Positions 14,937-23,183 of a DNA stretch of 64,000 nt are shown here, in pieces. Origin of the DNA: Streptomyces cadmiisoli (GTDB lineage: Bacteria > Actinomycetota > Actinomycetes > Streptomycetales > Streptomycetaceae); the NCBI RefSeq assembly GCF_003261055.1, contig NZ_CP030074.1, positions 124,001 through 188,000 of the forward strand, given 5' to 3'. Made by a program: the position numbers and the translations under genes. The notes beneath the pieces were generated by a model. It did not search any database. It was given only the letters and a program-made list of their open reading frames with translations, and was not told the origin of the DNA. Each line of letters begins with the position of its first letter. The first letter of the stretch is position 1.

Positions 14937-15746
14937 TCATTGCTCAACGAAGTGAGCGGCCGCGGACAGGGCGAGACCGGCCTCATCCGTCATGGTGACC
15001 GGTCGGGCCGTCCGCTGCTCCAGCCGGCTCAAGGCGCGGACCGCGGCACCGAGATAGCGGTGGAGGCTCACCATCTGAATCCCGGTGACGCAGTTGGGGA
15101 GGACTTCGGCGACCTCGTCGAGCCAGTACTCGGCGTCCTCGTCCAGGACCAGACCCTCGCGGTGATCCAGGAGGCGTTGCGCCACGGGCATCAGGAGACG
15201 GTGACGTTGCCGAGCGGCTTCCTCGGCTCGCTGGGCTTCCTGCTTCTGACGGGCGATCCGGAGTTCGGCCGCGATGACGGCTTCCGGTGTCCGGCGCAAC
15301 GGGTCACCGTCCGGCACCTCGTCGTCCAGAGCGGCGGCCCGGAGCCGCTTGGCCTTGTTGTAGGCGGCGCTGGGTGCGTTGACCGCGAGAGCGGGGGCGA
15401 GCTCCACCCACTCCGCACCCGCGGCACGTGCGTCGGCGACGGCTCGGGCCTGATGGATCTCGGCACGCTCGCGCAGGTACTCCCAGAGCTGGACCCGCCG
15501 GGCAGCCGCCGCCCGCTGCTTCTCCAGAGCGAGCTTCCGCAGAGCGCCCGCGTGCTTCTCCGCGTACAGCAGCGCACCGTAGACCTCGTCGTCGGCCGGC
15601 ATACGTTCAACGCTGGGATCCTCGGCCTCCTCGTGCAGCTGCCGCAGCTCACCGACGACGGCCGCGGCGTCCATCCTGCCGATCCTTACAGGCGGCTTGA
15701 CGAGGGGTTTTGTGGGAGCGGGTGCCTTACCGGTGCGACGAGCCAT
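14937..15746 (-). CDS. Unknown plasmid-type protein, helical, possibly DNA-binding
   Basis: 269 residues starting MARRTGKAPAPTKPL. Mostly helical and charged, with Arg/Ala/Glu-rich segments. The central stretch AGAEWVELAPALAVNAPSAA followed by YNKAKRLRAAAL resembles a helix-turn-helix with a sigma-like recognition helix. A basic Lys/Pro N-tail and a C-terminal helical domain flank it. It lies on the same strand as, and directly upstream of, parAB, so it may be an accessory partition or regulatory factor of the same replicon. A long perfect palindrome lies 20 bp upstream of its start and could be its own operator. I do not recognise a named family. Confidence 0.65.
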   Translation of the reverse strand: MARRTGKAPAPTKPLVKPPVRIGRMDAAAVVGELRQLHEEAEDPSVERMPADDEVYGALLYAEKHAGALRKLALEKQRAAAARRVQLWEYLRERAEIHQARAVADARAAGAEWVELAPALAVNAPSAAYNKAKRLRAAALDDEVPDGDPLRRTPEAVIAAELRIARQKQEAQRAEEAARQRHRLLMPVAQRLLDHREGLVLDEDAEYWLDEVAEVLPNCVTGIQMVSLHRYLGAAVRALSRLEQRTARPVTMTDEAGLALSAAAHFVEQ

Positions 15747-15765
15747 ACGACAGATTCTGCCCGCT

Positions 15766-15798
15766 CAACCTCGATTCACAGACTGTGAATCGAGGTTG
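15766..15798. promoter_or_regulatory. 33-bp perfect palindrome upstream of the unknown plasmid gene
   Basis: CAACCTCGATTCACAG and its exact complement around a single A. It begins 20 bp upstream of the start at 15746. This is far longer than chance allows and unrelated to the parS-like sites; the likeliest role is an autoregulatory operator. The rest of the 293-bp gap carries parS-like copy 5. Confidence 0.65.
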
Positions 15799-15884
15799 AT
15801 AACCGATTAGATGAGTGCGGGGGAGTCCGCTGGGACCTGAACCGAGGGCCGCTGACCAGGGGTTTTATGGTCCGCCGTGCCAGG

Positions 15885-15903
15885 GTGATTACGGCGTAAT
15901 CAC
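15885..15903. repeat. parS-like palindrome, copy 5
   Basis: GTGATTACG-G-CGTAATCAC, perfect, intergenic between the 14937-15746 gene and the small zinc-ribbon gene. Confidence 0.8.
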
Positions 15904-16039
15904 TTGCCGCCCCGCCAGGAGGTACCGCTGCTGTGGCTGTTCACGTTCCGCCCGCCTGGCAGCCGGCCCGGGGGTGCCCCTATGTGTTTGGTCAAGGTGG
16001 TGGGTGCCGGGCGGGAGTCCGTCTGGCACTCTGCCGGCC

Positions 16040-16201
16040 ATGAGTGATGAAGCGCGCGTGCAGGAATCAGCCGATGAGGGCATGCGTCCGTGCGTCTTCT
16101 GTAGTCACCCAGTTGTGATCGACTGTCTCGACGAATGGGACTGCCCGGTGTGCGGTGCGCGCGATGAGGATCAGCCTGAGGTGGCGGGCCGGGATTCGTA
16201 G
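16040..16201 (+). CDS. Small zinc-ribbon protein
   Basis: 53 residues from the ATG at 16040: MSDEARVQESADEGMR, then two Cys pairs in CVFCSHPVVIDCLDEWDCPV and CGAR, spaced like a CxxC...CxxC zinc ribbon, and an acidic tail. It probably binds one zinc ion; its partner is unknown. No good ribosome site is near the ATG (GCGGGAG lies about 25 nt away), so the call rests on the ordered cysteines. Its last 31 nt overlap the 3' end of the decayed transposase on the other strand. Confidence 0.5.
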   Translation: MSDEARVQESADEGMRPCVFCSHPVVIDCLDEWDCPVCGARDEDQPEVAGRDS

Positions 16202-17265
16202 AAGGTTGCGTCGCGGAGCATGGCGAAGAGGACGTCGGCTCGTCGTCGGGCGAGGCAGAGCAGGGCCTGGGTGCGGTGCTTGCCCTGGGCGATCTTCTTG
16301 TCGTAGTAGGCCCGGGACGCGGGGTCGCCGGGGCGAGTCCGGCGTCGGCGGCGAAGTGGCCGGAGGTCGGGAAGGTGCTGCCGTCGCCGACCTCGATCAG
16401 GATCCTGGCCCCGGTTCTGACACCGACTCCCGGCATGGACGTCAGGACCGAAAGAGGGTGAGCCTCCAGCAGTTCCTCGATCCGTCCCGCCAGGAGTTTT
16501 CGCTGGTCGAGCACCGCCGCCAGCGAGGCGGCCAGGCTCGCGGCGATCAGCGCGGCCGCCTCGGTGCCCGGGACCGTCACAGTCTGCTCGTCCAACGCGG
16601 CGAAGATCTCTTCGACCAGCCGGTCGGCCATCACGGTGCCTTCGGCCGCAGCAGAGTGACCAGGCGCCGTCTGCCGGTCTGGCGGATCTGAGCCGGTGAC
16701 CCGAACCGTTCCAGCAACGTGAGGACGGCCGGGTGCTGCAACCGCGGCCCCAGCACCCGCTCCAGCGACGGATGGATCTGCGTCAGCAGGCCGTGCGACC
16801 GGTTCGCGACCCGGGTCGTCTCGCCGGCCAGGTCGTCGTCGAACCCCACGATCATCTCCAGCTCGGCGATCGTCTCGTCCACGCCGTCGATCGCCCGCAG
16901 CGGGTGCGGCAGGGCCCGGGCGGCGTCGGCGATGATGATCGCGTCCTCCGCATCCGTCTTCGCCTCGCCCGGATAGAGGTCGGCGATCCGCCGCATCGTC
17001 AGCCCCGGCAGATAGGCGACCGGGCAACCCATGTCCCTCGCGACCGTCAGCGGCAGGGCCCCGATCGAGGCCGGCTGGTCGACCACGACCAGAACGGTCC
17101 CGTGCTTGGCCTGGAGTTGGGCGAACAGTTCGCGGAGCTTGGGTTCGATATTGGGCAGGCGTTTGTCGAACGCCTTCTTCCCGGCCGGGTGACGGCCGTG
17201 GCGTGGTGTTCGCCCTTGCCCACATCCAGGCCGAGGAAGACGTCGATGCCGTCGGCGTCGATCAC
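16171..17265 (-). pseudogene. Decayed IS110-family transposase
   Basis: The minus strand encodes an IS110 transposase in pieces. The N-terminus MIDADGIDVFLGLDVGKGEH starts at 17265; the frame shifts near 17185 to a piece with VVVDQPASIGALPLTVARDM, YPGEAKTDAEDAIIIADAAR and TLLERFGSPAQI; it shifts again near 16630 to the C-terminal transposase_20 part with LTSMPGVGVRTGARILIEVG and FAADAGLAP; and again near 16340 to a last piece ending FYESRPATSG. At least three frameshifts make it inactive. IS110 elements use a RuvC-like DEDD domain and usually leave no long terminal repeats, and I see none. It marks past mobility in the parAB region. Confidence 0.8.
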
Positions 17266-17301
17266 GTGCAGGCCCCTCGGGGGGCGTCGTCTCGGCGCGT
17301 A

Positions 17302-17320
17302 GTGATTACGGCGTAATCAC
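17302..17320. repeat. parS-like palindrome, copy 6
   Basis: GTGATTACG-G-CGTAATCAC, perfect, 37 bp upstream of the decayed IS110 reading frame. Confidence 0.8.
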
Positions 17321-17465
17321 TTTCGCCGGGGTCTGGCACTCGCGGGGCAGCTCCGCACTCGACATCACCACGCCGCCACGCCGTCCTGAAGTGACCACAC
17401 GGCGATCATTACAGGCAGGCTGACTGCGGCGGCGGATGTCGCCGCCGCACCACGGGAGACTGCGC

Positions 17466-17969
17466 ATGACTGACTACTACCCCTACCGCATCTCGAGCAG
17501 AAGCGGGGAGCTGATCCTGATCTGGCGGCCGGGAGAGGAGGACGCACCCGATGAACTCCTCGTGGACGACAGTGGTCGGCTCCTTGCGTTCCACGACCTC
17601 AAGACGCTCCAGGACTACTGCGCTCACAACGGCTGGGAGCTCGTCATGGAAGAGGCCGCCGCTCTCGATCTCGATGCTGTCCGACGGTGGGCCGAGCACC
17701 CTCACCGTGGCCCCGTGTCCGCCGGGCTGCTGCTGGACGCGTGGAACTTCTTCGACGATCTGTCCCGCAGCTTGAAGACCGGCTCACCGCTTCCCGCACC
17801 AGGATCGGTCCACGACAACGCCTACGAAAAGGTCTTCAGCGGCGACCCTCTAGCAGCCGACGTCAGCCGGGGAGCCTGGACGGACGAGGAGACGGAAGCC
17901 ATGAGAGAACTCCTCCGCGCGGGCCTGGACCTGTGGGAACAGGCGGTACAGGGATCCGCCTCCGGCTGA
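17466..17969 (+). CDS. Hypothetical acidic protein
   Basis: 167 residues from the ATG at 17466, with GGGAG upstream. MTDYYPYRISSRSGELILIW leads into LLVDDSGRLLAFHDLKTLQD, a mixed strand/helix start, and a helical C-terminal half with WNFFDDLSRSLKTG and DEETEAMRELLRAGLDLWEQ. No signal peptide or membrane helix. The composition resembles small immunity-type or antitoxin-like proteins of actinomycetes, but no family motif is certain. It stands alone between the dead IS110 and the dead SUKH gene. Confidence 0.6.
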   Translation: MTDYYPYRISSRSGELILIWRPGEEDAPDELLVDDSGRLLAFHDLKTLQDYCAHNGWELVMEEAAALDLDAVRRWAEHPHRGPVSAGLLLDAWNFFDDLSRSLKTGSPLPAPGSVHDNAYEKVFSGDPLAADVSRGAWTDEETEAMRELLRAGLDLWEQAVQGSASG

Positions 17970-18022
17970 CTGACGGACCTGCAACGGCTCCACCCCTGAT
18001 TCCTGCCGCCGAGGTCGGCGCA

Positions 18023-18405
18023 TCAGATGCCGGGGTCTGGGCCGTACCGAGGCTCGGGGCGTTCATCGACTGACATCGGAAGGTGCTGCAGTTTCACCGG
18101 ACCTGGGTAGTAGGCGGAGCTCTTGGGGCCGGCCAGGTCCCCGCCGATCAGGTAGCGGTAGAGCCATTCGGCGAAGCTCATGGTGTACCGCGACCATCCG
18201 CCTGCCTGTCTTCGGCCATCAGGCATGGAGCGCCAGATTCCACCACTCGGTCGCCGGGTGGCGAAGATGCAGATGACCGTTGAGCTGAACCGGTGCATAG
18301 GCGTCGACAAGAACCTGGTAGTCGAATGGCAGATGCACCCCGAGTCGTTGATGGAGACGGGCCCAGGCGGAGGGGTCCGCGTAGCGGTTCTGGGCCGGTC
18401 CGAGC
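18023..18405 (-). pseudogene. Remnant of a SUKH (SMI1/KNR4) family gene
   Basis: Two minus-strand fragments in different frames look like a SMI1/KNR4 protein. The upstream piece reads NRYADPSAWARLHQRLGVHL, PFDYQVLVDAYAPVQLNGHL and HPATEWWNLALHA before a stop. The other piece, in a new frame, reads MSFAEWLYRYLIGGDLAGPK and ends PMSVDERPEPRYGPDPGI, the usual C-terminus of this family. The initiation region and the middle are missing, so the gene is dead. SUKH proteins are often immunity proteins against contact toxins; no toxin gene is nearby. Confidence 0.6.
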
Positions 18406-18458
18406 CTGGGCCGGTCCGAGCATCGCCAGGGCGGCGGCTGCCGATAGCTGTGTCGGTA

Positions 18459-18477
18459 GTGATTACGGCGTAATCAC
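18459..18477. repeat. parS-like palindrome, copy 7
   Basis: GTGATTACG-G-CGTAATCAC, perfect, beside the decayed SUKH gene. Confidence 0.8.
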
Positions 18478-18649
18478 TCAGCAGCCCGCCGAGAGACGAG
18501 AGCGATGCGGCCTGCCCTACGGCGGGCAGGCCGTGGGTGATCCCACCGAGGTCCGCGCAAGTGGCGTCCTTGTGCTGGCGTCGTGTGCTGTCGCGCAGGA
18601 CCCCACCAGCAGATCCCGTCACCCAGCACCGGTCCGCCTTTGCTGCTGG

Positions 18650-18668
18650 GTGATTACGGCGTAATCAC
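18650..18668. repeat. parS-like palindrome, copy 8
   Basis: GTGATTACG-G-CGTAATCAC, perfect, the last copy, about 190 bp before the RGTCGCT repeat field begins. Confidence 0.8.
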
Positions 18669-18855
18669 CATGGCGCGGCCGGGGGAGGAGGACCGACCCG
18701 GTACACAGGGAGGCCACACACGTGGGGGAGACCTCACCGGGCATGCCCGGCCCGGGCATGCTCTCCCCGGATTCCGCGCTCATCGGTGTGCCGGCCGGTA
18801 GGGCATCATCGACACCCGGGCGGCGTTCAGGATCGCTCGGTGATGTTCGAGACCC

Positions 18856-19890
18856 AGTCGCTTCAGTCGCTTCGGTCGCTGGATCCAGGCCTCGGTTGCG
18901 CACTTCGGTCGCTGGATTCGAACCCTGGCATCGCGCTTGAGTCGCTTCGGTCGCTTCAGTCGCTGGATCCGGCGCGCCCGGCCAGGGGCTCATGTCGAGC
19001 GGATCAGCCCAGCGGAGACCGTGCGCGGCCCAGGAACTGGCGGGGGAGGGGCCTCCAAAAGTACCTCGCTATATATAGGGGACAGGTGCGGGCGCAGTCG
19101 GCGGGGATCGTCTCCGTCCCGATGCCAGGCCTTGAGTCGCTTCAGTCGCTTCGGTCGCTGTCGAGAACAAGCCTGGCTTCCCATAGGGTGGTTCTCGGTC
19201 AGGAGTTTGCAGGCGCTCGACCTGGCGGGCGATCCAGCCTGAATCGGGGCGTAAGTCCGGAGGTTCAACCCTGAAGCCATGCCGGGAGCCCCGCCGCGGG
19301 CGCGCCCCGGCAGCGCACTTCGGTACCGCTCCACCCCGTGTCTCATTCTTGGTCGCTTCAGTCGCTCGGGTCGCTTCAGTCGCTGGCGGAAATACGGCGG
19401 TTCTGGGGCAGCGACTGAAGGTTCAGCGACTCAGCGACTGTTCAGTCGCTGCCCCCAGGGGGGATAAAACCGCAGGTCAGAGGCCTATGGAACAGAATCA
19501 GCGACCGAAGCGACTGAAGTTCCGGGTATATGAAGACATTCATGTGCGCGCGTGTGCGTTATATATAGGAAGCTTGAGTCGCTTCAGTCGCTGTTCCAGG
19601 TATGGCTACCTGTTTGACCTGCGGTTTTGTCCGCGTGCCTGAGCAGCGACCAAAAGCCCCTCGGTCGCTGACAGGCTCGTTCGGTCGCTCGAGAGCCTTC
19701 CGACCGTCGCATCATCGACACGGCGGCAACGCAACTTCGCATGTGCTCCACTACCTCACCAGCCACGTTCGCTAGTCTGTGTCCGTCGTTGAGTCGCTTC
19801 GGTCGCTGATAGGGGGTGCAGATGCCTGTTGAACTGCGGTTTCCCCGCAGCGACTCAGGGCAGCCCGCCCCTGGTCCTTCAGTCGCTGAG
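18856..19890. repeat. RGTCGCT direct-repeat field, putative origin of replication module 1
   Basis: I count close to 30 copies of RGTCGCT or its complement, often in tandem with 9-bp period (AGTCGCTTC AGTCGCTTC GGTCGCT). Clusters lie at 18856-18880, 18937-18964, 19132-19158, 19351-19384, 19410-19450, 19500-19519, 19574-19592 and 19789-19807. AT-rich patches (CTATATATAGG near 19068; GTTATATATAGG at 19559-19570) lie among them; the second is 3 nt before TTGAGTCGCTTCAGTCGCT. Iterons plus AT-rich DNA directly before a primase-polymerase gene are the expected form of a plasmid origin. No gene is evident between 18406 and 19821. Confidence 0.7.
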
Positions 19891-20937
19891 CTGTCACTCG
19901 CCACCGCGCGCTGGTGTACGCGCCGTGGCTGGCCCGTGCATCCCCTCTCCGCGGGCCGCAAGACCCCCGCAGGCAACTGCCCCGACTGCCGGGAGAACCC
20001 GCACCCGCCGGCCGACTGCGCCTGCCTGCCTGCCGGCCGCTGGTGCCACGGGTTCCACGCTGCGACCCTCGATCAGGATCGCATCCAGCAATGGTGGGGG
20101 ACACACCCGGAGTTCGGTATCGGGGTCTCCTGCGGTCCGGCCGGGCTGATCGTGCTCGACGTGGATGCTCACGCCGCAGAGCCGCCCATCCGGGACCGGC
20201 TCCTGCCCGGCATCCCCATCGCCGACCACATCGACCTCACCGGACTGGCCAACGGCTTCCACACCCTCGCCATCCTGGCCGCACTCCGCGGCCGGCCCAG
20301 CCCCGCCGCCGACGAGACCACCTTGCGCGTCCGAACCCCCTCCGGGGGCCTGCATGTCTGGTACCGGGTCGGCGACGGCCGACCCTGGCAGTCCTCCGTC
20401 GGCTCCAGTGCGGGCCGTGCGCTGGCCTGGCAGGTCGACATCCGAGCCCACGGCAGCTACATCATCGCCCCGGGCACCACCACCCGGCAGGGCACCTACA
20501 CACCGATCGGTGATGCCCGTGAGCCCGCTGCGCTTCCCCTCTGGCTGGCGCAGGAGCTGGAGCGCACCGGTCATCTGCCCGCCCCCAACCTCCCCGGGCC
20601 CAGGCCGGTCCCGCCCCGTGCCCGGCAGGCCGTGCTCGCCGCCGGCGGCGGCCGCGACCGGGTGCGCCCCGTGCTGGCCTCGGTACTGGCTCCCGTCGAA
20701 GTGTGCGGGCAGGTGAGTGAGGGCGCGGGGTTCTCCGACGCGCTCAACCGTGCCGCCTACACGCTCGGCGGGCTGATCGCAGCCGGCCGCCTGCCCCGGG
20801 AAGAGGCGGAACAGGCCCTGAAGGAGGCCGCGACCGTGGCCCGTCCCGGACAGGAGCGGCGTATCGAGCAGATCATCCGCAGCGGCCTCGCCGCCGGCCT
20901 CAAGCGCCCCCTCCACGACAACGGGGGGCGCGCATGA
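19822..20937 (+). CDS. Bifunctional primase-polymerase (Prim-Pol), module 1
   Basis: 371 residues. A Cys-rich segment, CPDCRENPHPPADCACLPAG plus RWCHGFH (residues 53-78), is a probable zinc site. The Prim-Pol catalytic core follows with LIVLDVDAH (Asp113 and Asp115), TPSGGLHVWY (173-181) and DIRAHGSYIIAPGT. A C-terminal helical region with SDALNRAAYTLGGLIAAGRL may contact the helicase. Such enzymes make primers and extend DNA in plasmids, phages and actinomycete integrative elements. I chose the ATG at 19822, behind AGGGGGTGCAG. It overlaps the helicase gene as ATGA. A close paralogue sits at 32534-33601. Confidence 0.85.
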   Translation: MPVELRFPRSDSGQPAPGPSVAELSLATARWCTRRGWPVHPLSAGRKTPAGNCPDCRENPHPPADCACLPAGRWCHGFHAATLDQDRIQQWWGTHPEFGIGVSCGPAGLIVLDVDAHAAEPPIRDRLLPGIPIADHIDLTGLANGFHTLAILAALRGRPSPAADETTLRVRTPSGGLHVWYRVGDGRPWQSSVGSSAGRALAWQVDIRAHGSYIIAPGTTTRQGTYTPIGDAREPAALPLWLAQELERTGHLPAPNLPGPRPVPPRARQAVLAAGGGRDRVRPVLASVLAPVEVCGQVSEGAGFSDALNRAAYTLGGLIAAGRLPREEAEQALKEAATVARPGQERRIEQIIRSGLAAGLKRPLHDNGGRA

Positions 20938-22454
20938 CGTCGCCCAGGCCCGAGACCCTCTTCGAGTTCGACCCCGAGGCGGTCGCCGCCCAGATCCGGG
21001 CTCAGGGGCCCGCCGCCGTGCCGCGTCCGGCGAAGTCCGACACGGACCGGGCCGCGGCCGGTGAGGCGACGGCGGACGGGCTGCTGCCCGACACGCTGTC
21101 CGACCGCGGCAACGCCAAGCTGTTCGTCAGGCTCTACGCCAACGACTACCGGCACGTCCCCGGTATCGGCTGGTACCGGTGGGACACCACCCGCTGGCAG
21201 ATCGACGAGGACGACACGGTCCTGTGGGCCGCCGGTGACCTCGCGGAGAACATCGCCACCCACGATCCGCGAGGCGTCTACACCACCACCGCGCTCCAGC
21301 GGCACCGCCAGCGGGCCCTGTCCACCACCGGCATCAACGCCATGCTCTCCCAGGCGAAGTCCGCCCCCGGAATGGTCCTGAACGCCGCCCTACTGGACGC
21401 GGACCCGTACGCGCTGTGCACGCCGGCGGGCATCGTGGACCTGCGGACCGGTCTGCTGAAGGTCCCCGACCCGAACAAGGACTTCCACTCCCGCTCCACC
21501 ACCGTGGGCCCCCAGCACCTGCCCACGCCCCGGTGGGAGAGGTTCCTCAGCGACACCTTCGGCGAGGGCACCGAAGGCCGGGAGATGATCGACTACCTGC
21601 AACTGCTGCTCGGATACTCCGTGACAGGCGACGTCGGTGGCCAGATCCTCCCGTTCCTCTTCGGCTCCGGCAAGAACGGCAAGTCCGTTCTGCTCGACGT
21701 CCTGATGAAGTTGCTGGGCGACTACGCCGACGCCGCCCCGCCCGGCTTCCTGATGGCCCGTCCCTACGAGGGCCACCCCACGGACCTCGCGGAGCTGCAC
21801 GGCCGCCGAGTCATCGTCTGCTCCGAGGTCAAGCCGGGCGACAAGTTCGACGAGGCCCGCGTCAAGCTGCTGACAGGCGGCGACCGTATCAAGGCCCGCC
21901 GTATGCGGCAGGACTTCTTCAGCTTCGAGCCGACCCACAAACTGTGGCTGCTGGGCAACCACCGGCCCGAGGTCGGCACCGGAGGCTTCGCCTTCTGGCG
22001 CCGTATGCGGCTGATCCCGTTCGAGCGCGTCGTCCCCGACCATCTGAAGATCGACAACCTGGCCGACATCCTCGTCACCGAGGAAGGGCCCGGGATCCTG
22101 GGCTGGCTCATCGCCGGTGCACGGCACTACCTCGCCGGCGACCGCGACCTCACCGGTCCCGAGTGCGTCCGTATCGCCACCACGGCCTACGCGGAGACCG
22201 AGGATCACACCGGCCGTTTCTACGAGGAGTGCTGCATTCTGGACCCGGATCTTCGAGCGGAGCAGACGGCGCTCTACGCCGCATACAAGTCGTGGTGCCA
22301 GAATGAAGGGGCGCCGGTCATGTCCTCACGGGCGTTCGCGGCCCGGACCCGTGAACTCGTGGGGCTGGCCTCGCCCAAGGAGATGATCCTGTCCAACCAG
22401 CGCAAGCACTACCCGGGCATCGGACTGCTCACCGACCAGGAAAGGGACGCATGA
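20934..22454 (+). CDS. SF3/P4-type replicative helicase (D5-like), module 1
   Basis: 506 residues. An N-terminal domain (LPDTLSDRGNAKLFVRLY, then YRWDTTRWQID and ADPYALCTPAGIVDLRTG) precedes the SF3 ATPase with Walker A FGSGKNGKSVLLDVL (residues 243-257), Walker B-like RRVIVCSEVK, KARRMRQDFFSF, and sensor-like LWLLGNHRPEV. A short C-terminal winged domain follows. This matches phage/plasmid primase-helicases of the P4 alpha/D5 type, which open origins and unwind DNA. The ATG overlaps the Prim-Pol stop and the gene end overlaps the third gene, so the three are one coupled operon. Confidence 0.85.
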   Translation: MTSPRPETLFEFDPEAVAAQIRAQGPAAVPRPAKSDTDRAAAGEATADGLLPDTLSDRGNAKLFVRLYANDYRHVPGIGWYRWDTTRWQIDEDDTVLWAAGDLAENIATHDPRGVYTTTALQRHRQRALSTTGINAMLSQAKSAPGMVLNAALLDADPYALCTPAGIVDLRTGLLKVPDPNKDFHSRSTTVGPQHLPTPRWERFLSDTFGEGTEGREMIDYLQLLLGYSVTGDVGGQILPFLFGSGKNGKSVLLDVLMKLLGDYADAAPPGFLMARPYEGHPTDLAELHGRRVIVCSEVKPGDKFDEARVKLLTGGDRIKARRMRQDFFSFEPTHKLWLLGNHRPEVGTGGFAFWRRMRLIPFERVVPDHLKIDNLADILVTEEGPGILGWLIAGARHYLAGDRDLTGPECVRIATTAYAETEDHTGRFYEECCILDPDLRAEQTALYAAYKSWCQNEGAPVMSSRAFAARTRELVGLASPKEMILSNQRKHYPGIGLLTDQERDA

Positions 22455-22852
22455 GCTCCCTGATCACCGAGGACGAGGTCAGCCACGAAACCGAGTTCGT
22501 ATGGCTGGAAGACATCGCCGACCTGGATTACGTGCGCCAGAGTCTGGACAGGCTCCCGACTCGCAAGGGCAGGCCTGCGTACCACCGCGACGGCCGTATG
22601 GTGGGTTACGCCCTGCTCGGGCCCACCGCCAAACCCTCACGTACCTCGGGGACGTTCCGCCGTCGGGTCTTCTGGCTGCTGCCCCACGATCGCGACACCG
22701 AGCCGGACGGCCTCTACGCCAAGAGCGCTCCGGCCGAAGCCGTCGACCCGCGCACCCTGGAGCCGCGCGTGAAGGGCTACAAGACGGAGCGGTCCGAGGG
22801 CGGGCCACCCTCCACCGCGATGCAGCAACTGGGGATAACGCTGCCGCTCTGA
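22451..22852 (+). CDS. Conserved small protein of the replication cassette, module 1
   Basis: 133 residues, no recognised family. It starts MSSLITEDEVSHETEFVWLE and contains DYVRQSLD, RDGRMVGYALLG, RRRVFWLLPHDRD and PDGLYAKSAPAEAVDPRTLE. The same pattern recurs in the 30361-30768 product: MSSLL, VWLE, DYVRQALD, RDGRMVGY, RRRVFFLLPHDRDNQPDGLY and EAVDPRT. Being third in both cassettes and coupled to the helicase by ATGA, it is likely an accessory replication factor (loader, processivity or copy control). Soluble, basic C-terminus. Confidence 0.75.
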   Translation: MSSLITEDEVSHETEFVWLEDIADLDYVRQSLDRLPTRKGRPAYHRDGRMVGYALLGPTAKPSRTSGTFRRRVFWLLPHDRDTEPDGLYAKSAPAEAVDPRTLEPRVKGYKTERSEGGPPSTAMQQLGITLPL

Positions 22853-23120
22853 ACGGCACGCCCGCGGTCGCCGATGGCGGAGACCGGTGAAGGCCGGTGA
22901 GGGAAGCGGGTCAACCGCAAACCTTCGGTGAGCACTTCGCACCGGTGGCGGTGGGTGCGGTGCCTGAGGGATTCCGCTGATTTTCCCGCTCCGCCACCTT
23001 GTCCGCGCCGGAAATCCTTCGTCCGGCGATCTCCGCGAAAGCAATCCCCGCCGTCGTGCCGGCTCCGCGCCCGTCCCCGGGGGTGCGGGACGGACCGTCC
23101 CGTATGGCACCGTGGATGTG

Positions 23121-23154
23121 GGTTTGGCCCGTGCTCCCCCGAGCGGGCCAAACC
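23121..23154 (-). terminator. Terminator of the L,D-transpeptidase gene
   Basis: GGTTTGGCCCG and CGGGCCAAACC (11-bp arms, 12-nt loop), 30 bp past the minus-strand stop. The 331-bp gap 22853-23183 also contains a 17-bp palindrome CGGGACGG-A-CCGTCCCG at 23086-23102 and no gene. Confidence 0.65.
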
Positions 23155-23183
23155 TTCCCCACAGCACCTGTGCCGCCCGCGGC

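Noticed and set aside
14937..18668. Chromosomal oriC/parS region
   Set aside because: There are no DnaA boxes, dnaA, dnaN or gidB, and the palindrome is unlike the conserved chromosomal parS.
18905..18935. tRNA T-arm (GGATTCGAACC on the plus strand)
   Set aside because: The complement contains GGTTCGAATCC but the flanking bases cannot form the 5-bp T-stem, and no acceptor or anticodon arm lies nearby.
18856..19890. CRISPR array
   Set aside because: The repeats are 7-9 bp, appear in both orientations and irregular spacing, and no cas gene is present. Iterons fit better.
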